A program made the position numbers and the translations under genes. From Trissonchulus latispiculum (lineage: Eukaryota; Nematoda; Enoplea; Enoplida; Ironidae), in the NCBI GenBank assembly GCA_030248195.1, contig JASAND010021206.1:25401-89400 (forward strand): 64,000 bases of DNA, in the 5' to 3' direction. A model generated the notes under the pieces. It made no database searches, had not been told where the DNA came from, and was given only the letters and a program-made list of their open reading frames with translations. Positions 63,220-64,000 of this stretch are shown here, piece by piece; position 1 is the first letter of the stretch; each line of letters starts with the position of its first letter.

Positions 63220-63573
63220 GATGGGCACCGGATATTTTTTAGTATCCGGATATCCGCCTATTTTGCGTTAACGGATATCCGATTATCCGCCTATTCAAAA
63301 GTTAACTTCAAGAAAATTTTTCGATTTTGCAGTAAATTTTCAATTTTTCTGTCAATTTTTCGGCAGGCTATGAATGTCCATCATGCAACCAAGCCGCAAC
63401 CTTCGTTTCAATATTTTAAAATTTAAAAAATATTTTAAAATTTTTGAAATTTTTGTCAAAATTTTGCTAATTTTTCATTATTTTGAAATGTATATACACG
63501 GATATCTGGATATTTTTCTCAAATCGGATATTATCCGGATATGAAAATTATCCGGATATCCTGTGCCCGTCAC
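63220..63573. mobile_element. nested hAT-type MITE, 8-bp target duplication TAGGTCCA
   Basis: Left GATGGGCACCGGATAT, right (inward) GTGACGGGCACAGGATAT, flanked by TAGGTCCA (63212-63219, 63574-63581). 354 bp, with repeated GGATATCCG motifs. The corresponding stretch of copy 3 (about 12210-12235) is the empty site. Confidence 0.85.
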
Positions 63574-63660
63574 TAGGTCCAACACATATATTATCCCCTT
63601 TTTTGCGGATCATTTCTGTTACTTGTATATATACGTATATTATAATATATTATATATTAT

Positions 63661-64000
63661 AATACAAGTAGGAAAAATGCTCCTTGCAGTCGCATGATAA
63701 AGTTAATATGAGCTATAATGGTCAACATTTAAATGTGTCAAGGACAAGATTTAAAATGTTTAATATGAGCCAACATCTAAATAAGTAGAGGACAAGCTGT
63801 AAACGGCTAATATGAGCCGCTACGTTTTTCTTGGGCTCATATTGACGCTCATTTAGCTTTTGCTTACTTTTAATCCAGCACTGAAATGGCTTGCATGAAT
63901 AACGACGCATAAACATTAATTTTGCAAAGCTGTACCTAAATGTTTTCTTCTCCACCGCTACATCCAAGTGCACATTTAAGGCCACCATATATATATATAT
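63661..64000. mobile_element. partial relative of the 2041-2788 foldback element
   Basis: GCTCCTTGCAGTCGCATG resembles the 2041 arm (GCTCCTTCGTCGCATG), followed by four AATATGAGC motifs at ~60-bp spacing and an inverted GGCTCATATTGACG. Runs to the window edge or just before it. No gene. Confidence 0.55.

Larger units (their letters stand above)
61689..63660 (+). mobile_element. composite hairpin-ended element (copy 4) with two nested MITEs
   Basis: Hairpin ATAGGGGTCGC-GGCA-GCGACCCCTAT at 61689-61714, then the same blocks as copy 3, interrupted by MITEs at 61928-62299 and 63220-63573. Two ~163-bp repeats and two 147-bp monomers. Ends in TTCTGTTACTTGTATATATA. Confidence 0.65.

Overview
This is eukaryotic, almost certainly invertebrate-animal DNA, and most of it is mobile-element sequence. 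Signs of a eukaryote are GT...AG introns (an AKAP10-like host gene at the left edge, a C2H2 exon pair inside a Maverick/Polinton), Merlin, copia and LINE remnants, and many non-autonomous DNA elements. A clean 14-unit array of the TTAGGC telomere motif at 15.8 kb, the motif best known from nematodes, points to a nematode-like genome. That is an inference; nothing here fixes the species.

Layout. 0.2-1.0 kb: two exons (minus strand) of an AKAP10/D-AKAP2-like RGS-domain gene, the only convincing host gene. 1-13 kb: nested non-autonomous repeats. These include a foldback element with apparently identical 185-bp arms, a composite hairpin-ended element carrying a 147-bp tandem repeat (other copies at 8.3, 10.7-12.3 and 61.7-63.7 kb), and a 262-bp tandem array of tRNA-Lys-like units. 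13-16 kb: G/C-tract MITEs, a Merlin transposase split by a MITE with an 8-bp target duplication, and the telomere-type array. 16.8-21.4 kb: a decayed Ty1/copia element abutting an RNase H-bearing LINE tail. 22.5-27.5 kb: a 1.7-kb foldback element and a LINE whose reverse transcriptase is split by a TTAA-flanked element.

28,249-43,606 is the centrepiece: a Maverick/Polinton insertion of 15,358 bp bounded by AGTAGTA...TACTACT and a perfect 6-bp target duplication (GGTAAA). Its central plus-strand genes are compact and overlapping: packaging ATPase, two small virion-type proteins, chromodomain integrase, minor capsid, pVI/pX-like protein, double-jelly-roll major capsid and adenovirus-type protease. 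They are followed by an intact two-repeat TATA-binding-protein homologue and an unknown 95-aa ORF. The protein-primed DNA polymerase survives only as its N-terminal zinc-finger part (minus strand), so this copy is defective. The long inverted repeats carry a broken CARD-domain (death-fold) gene, and next to the left one lies a fragment of a NADAR-family gene. An LTR-type element with a decayed Gln/Pro-rich ORF sits in the right repeat. Several frames (ATPase, integrase, capsid, protease) have frameshifts while the TBP-like and several structural ORFs are open.

43.9-64 kb: a LINE fragment; a family of TTAA-flanked elements with GGTGGT-type termini (three well bounded, one with an uncertain right end); a roughly 7-kb hairpin-dense segment with a tRNA-like sequence; further MITEs, a tRNA-like SINE unit, a GATC-rich 660-bp palindrome and another composite element with two nested MITEs. 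I found no rRNA, CRISPR or bacterial operon. Coordinates and repeat arms were read by eye, so arm ends may be off by a few bases.
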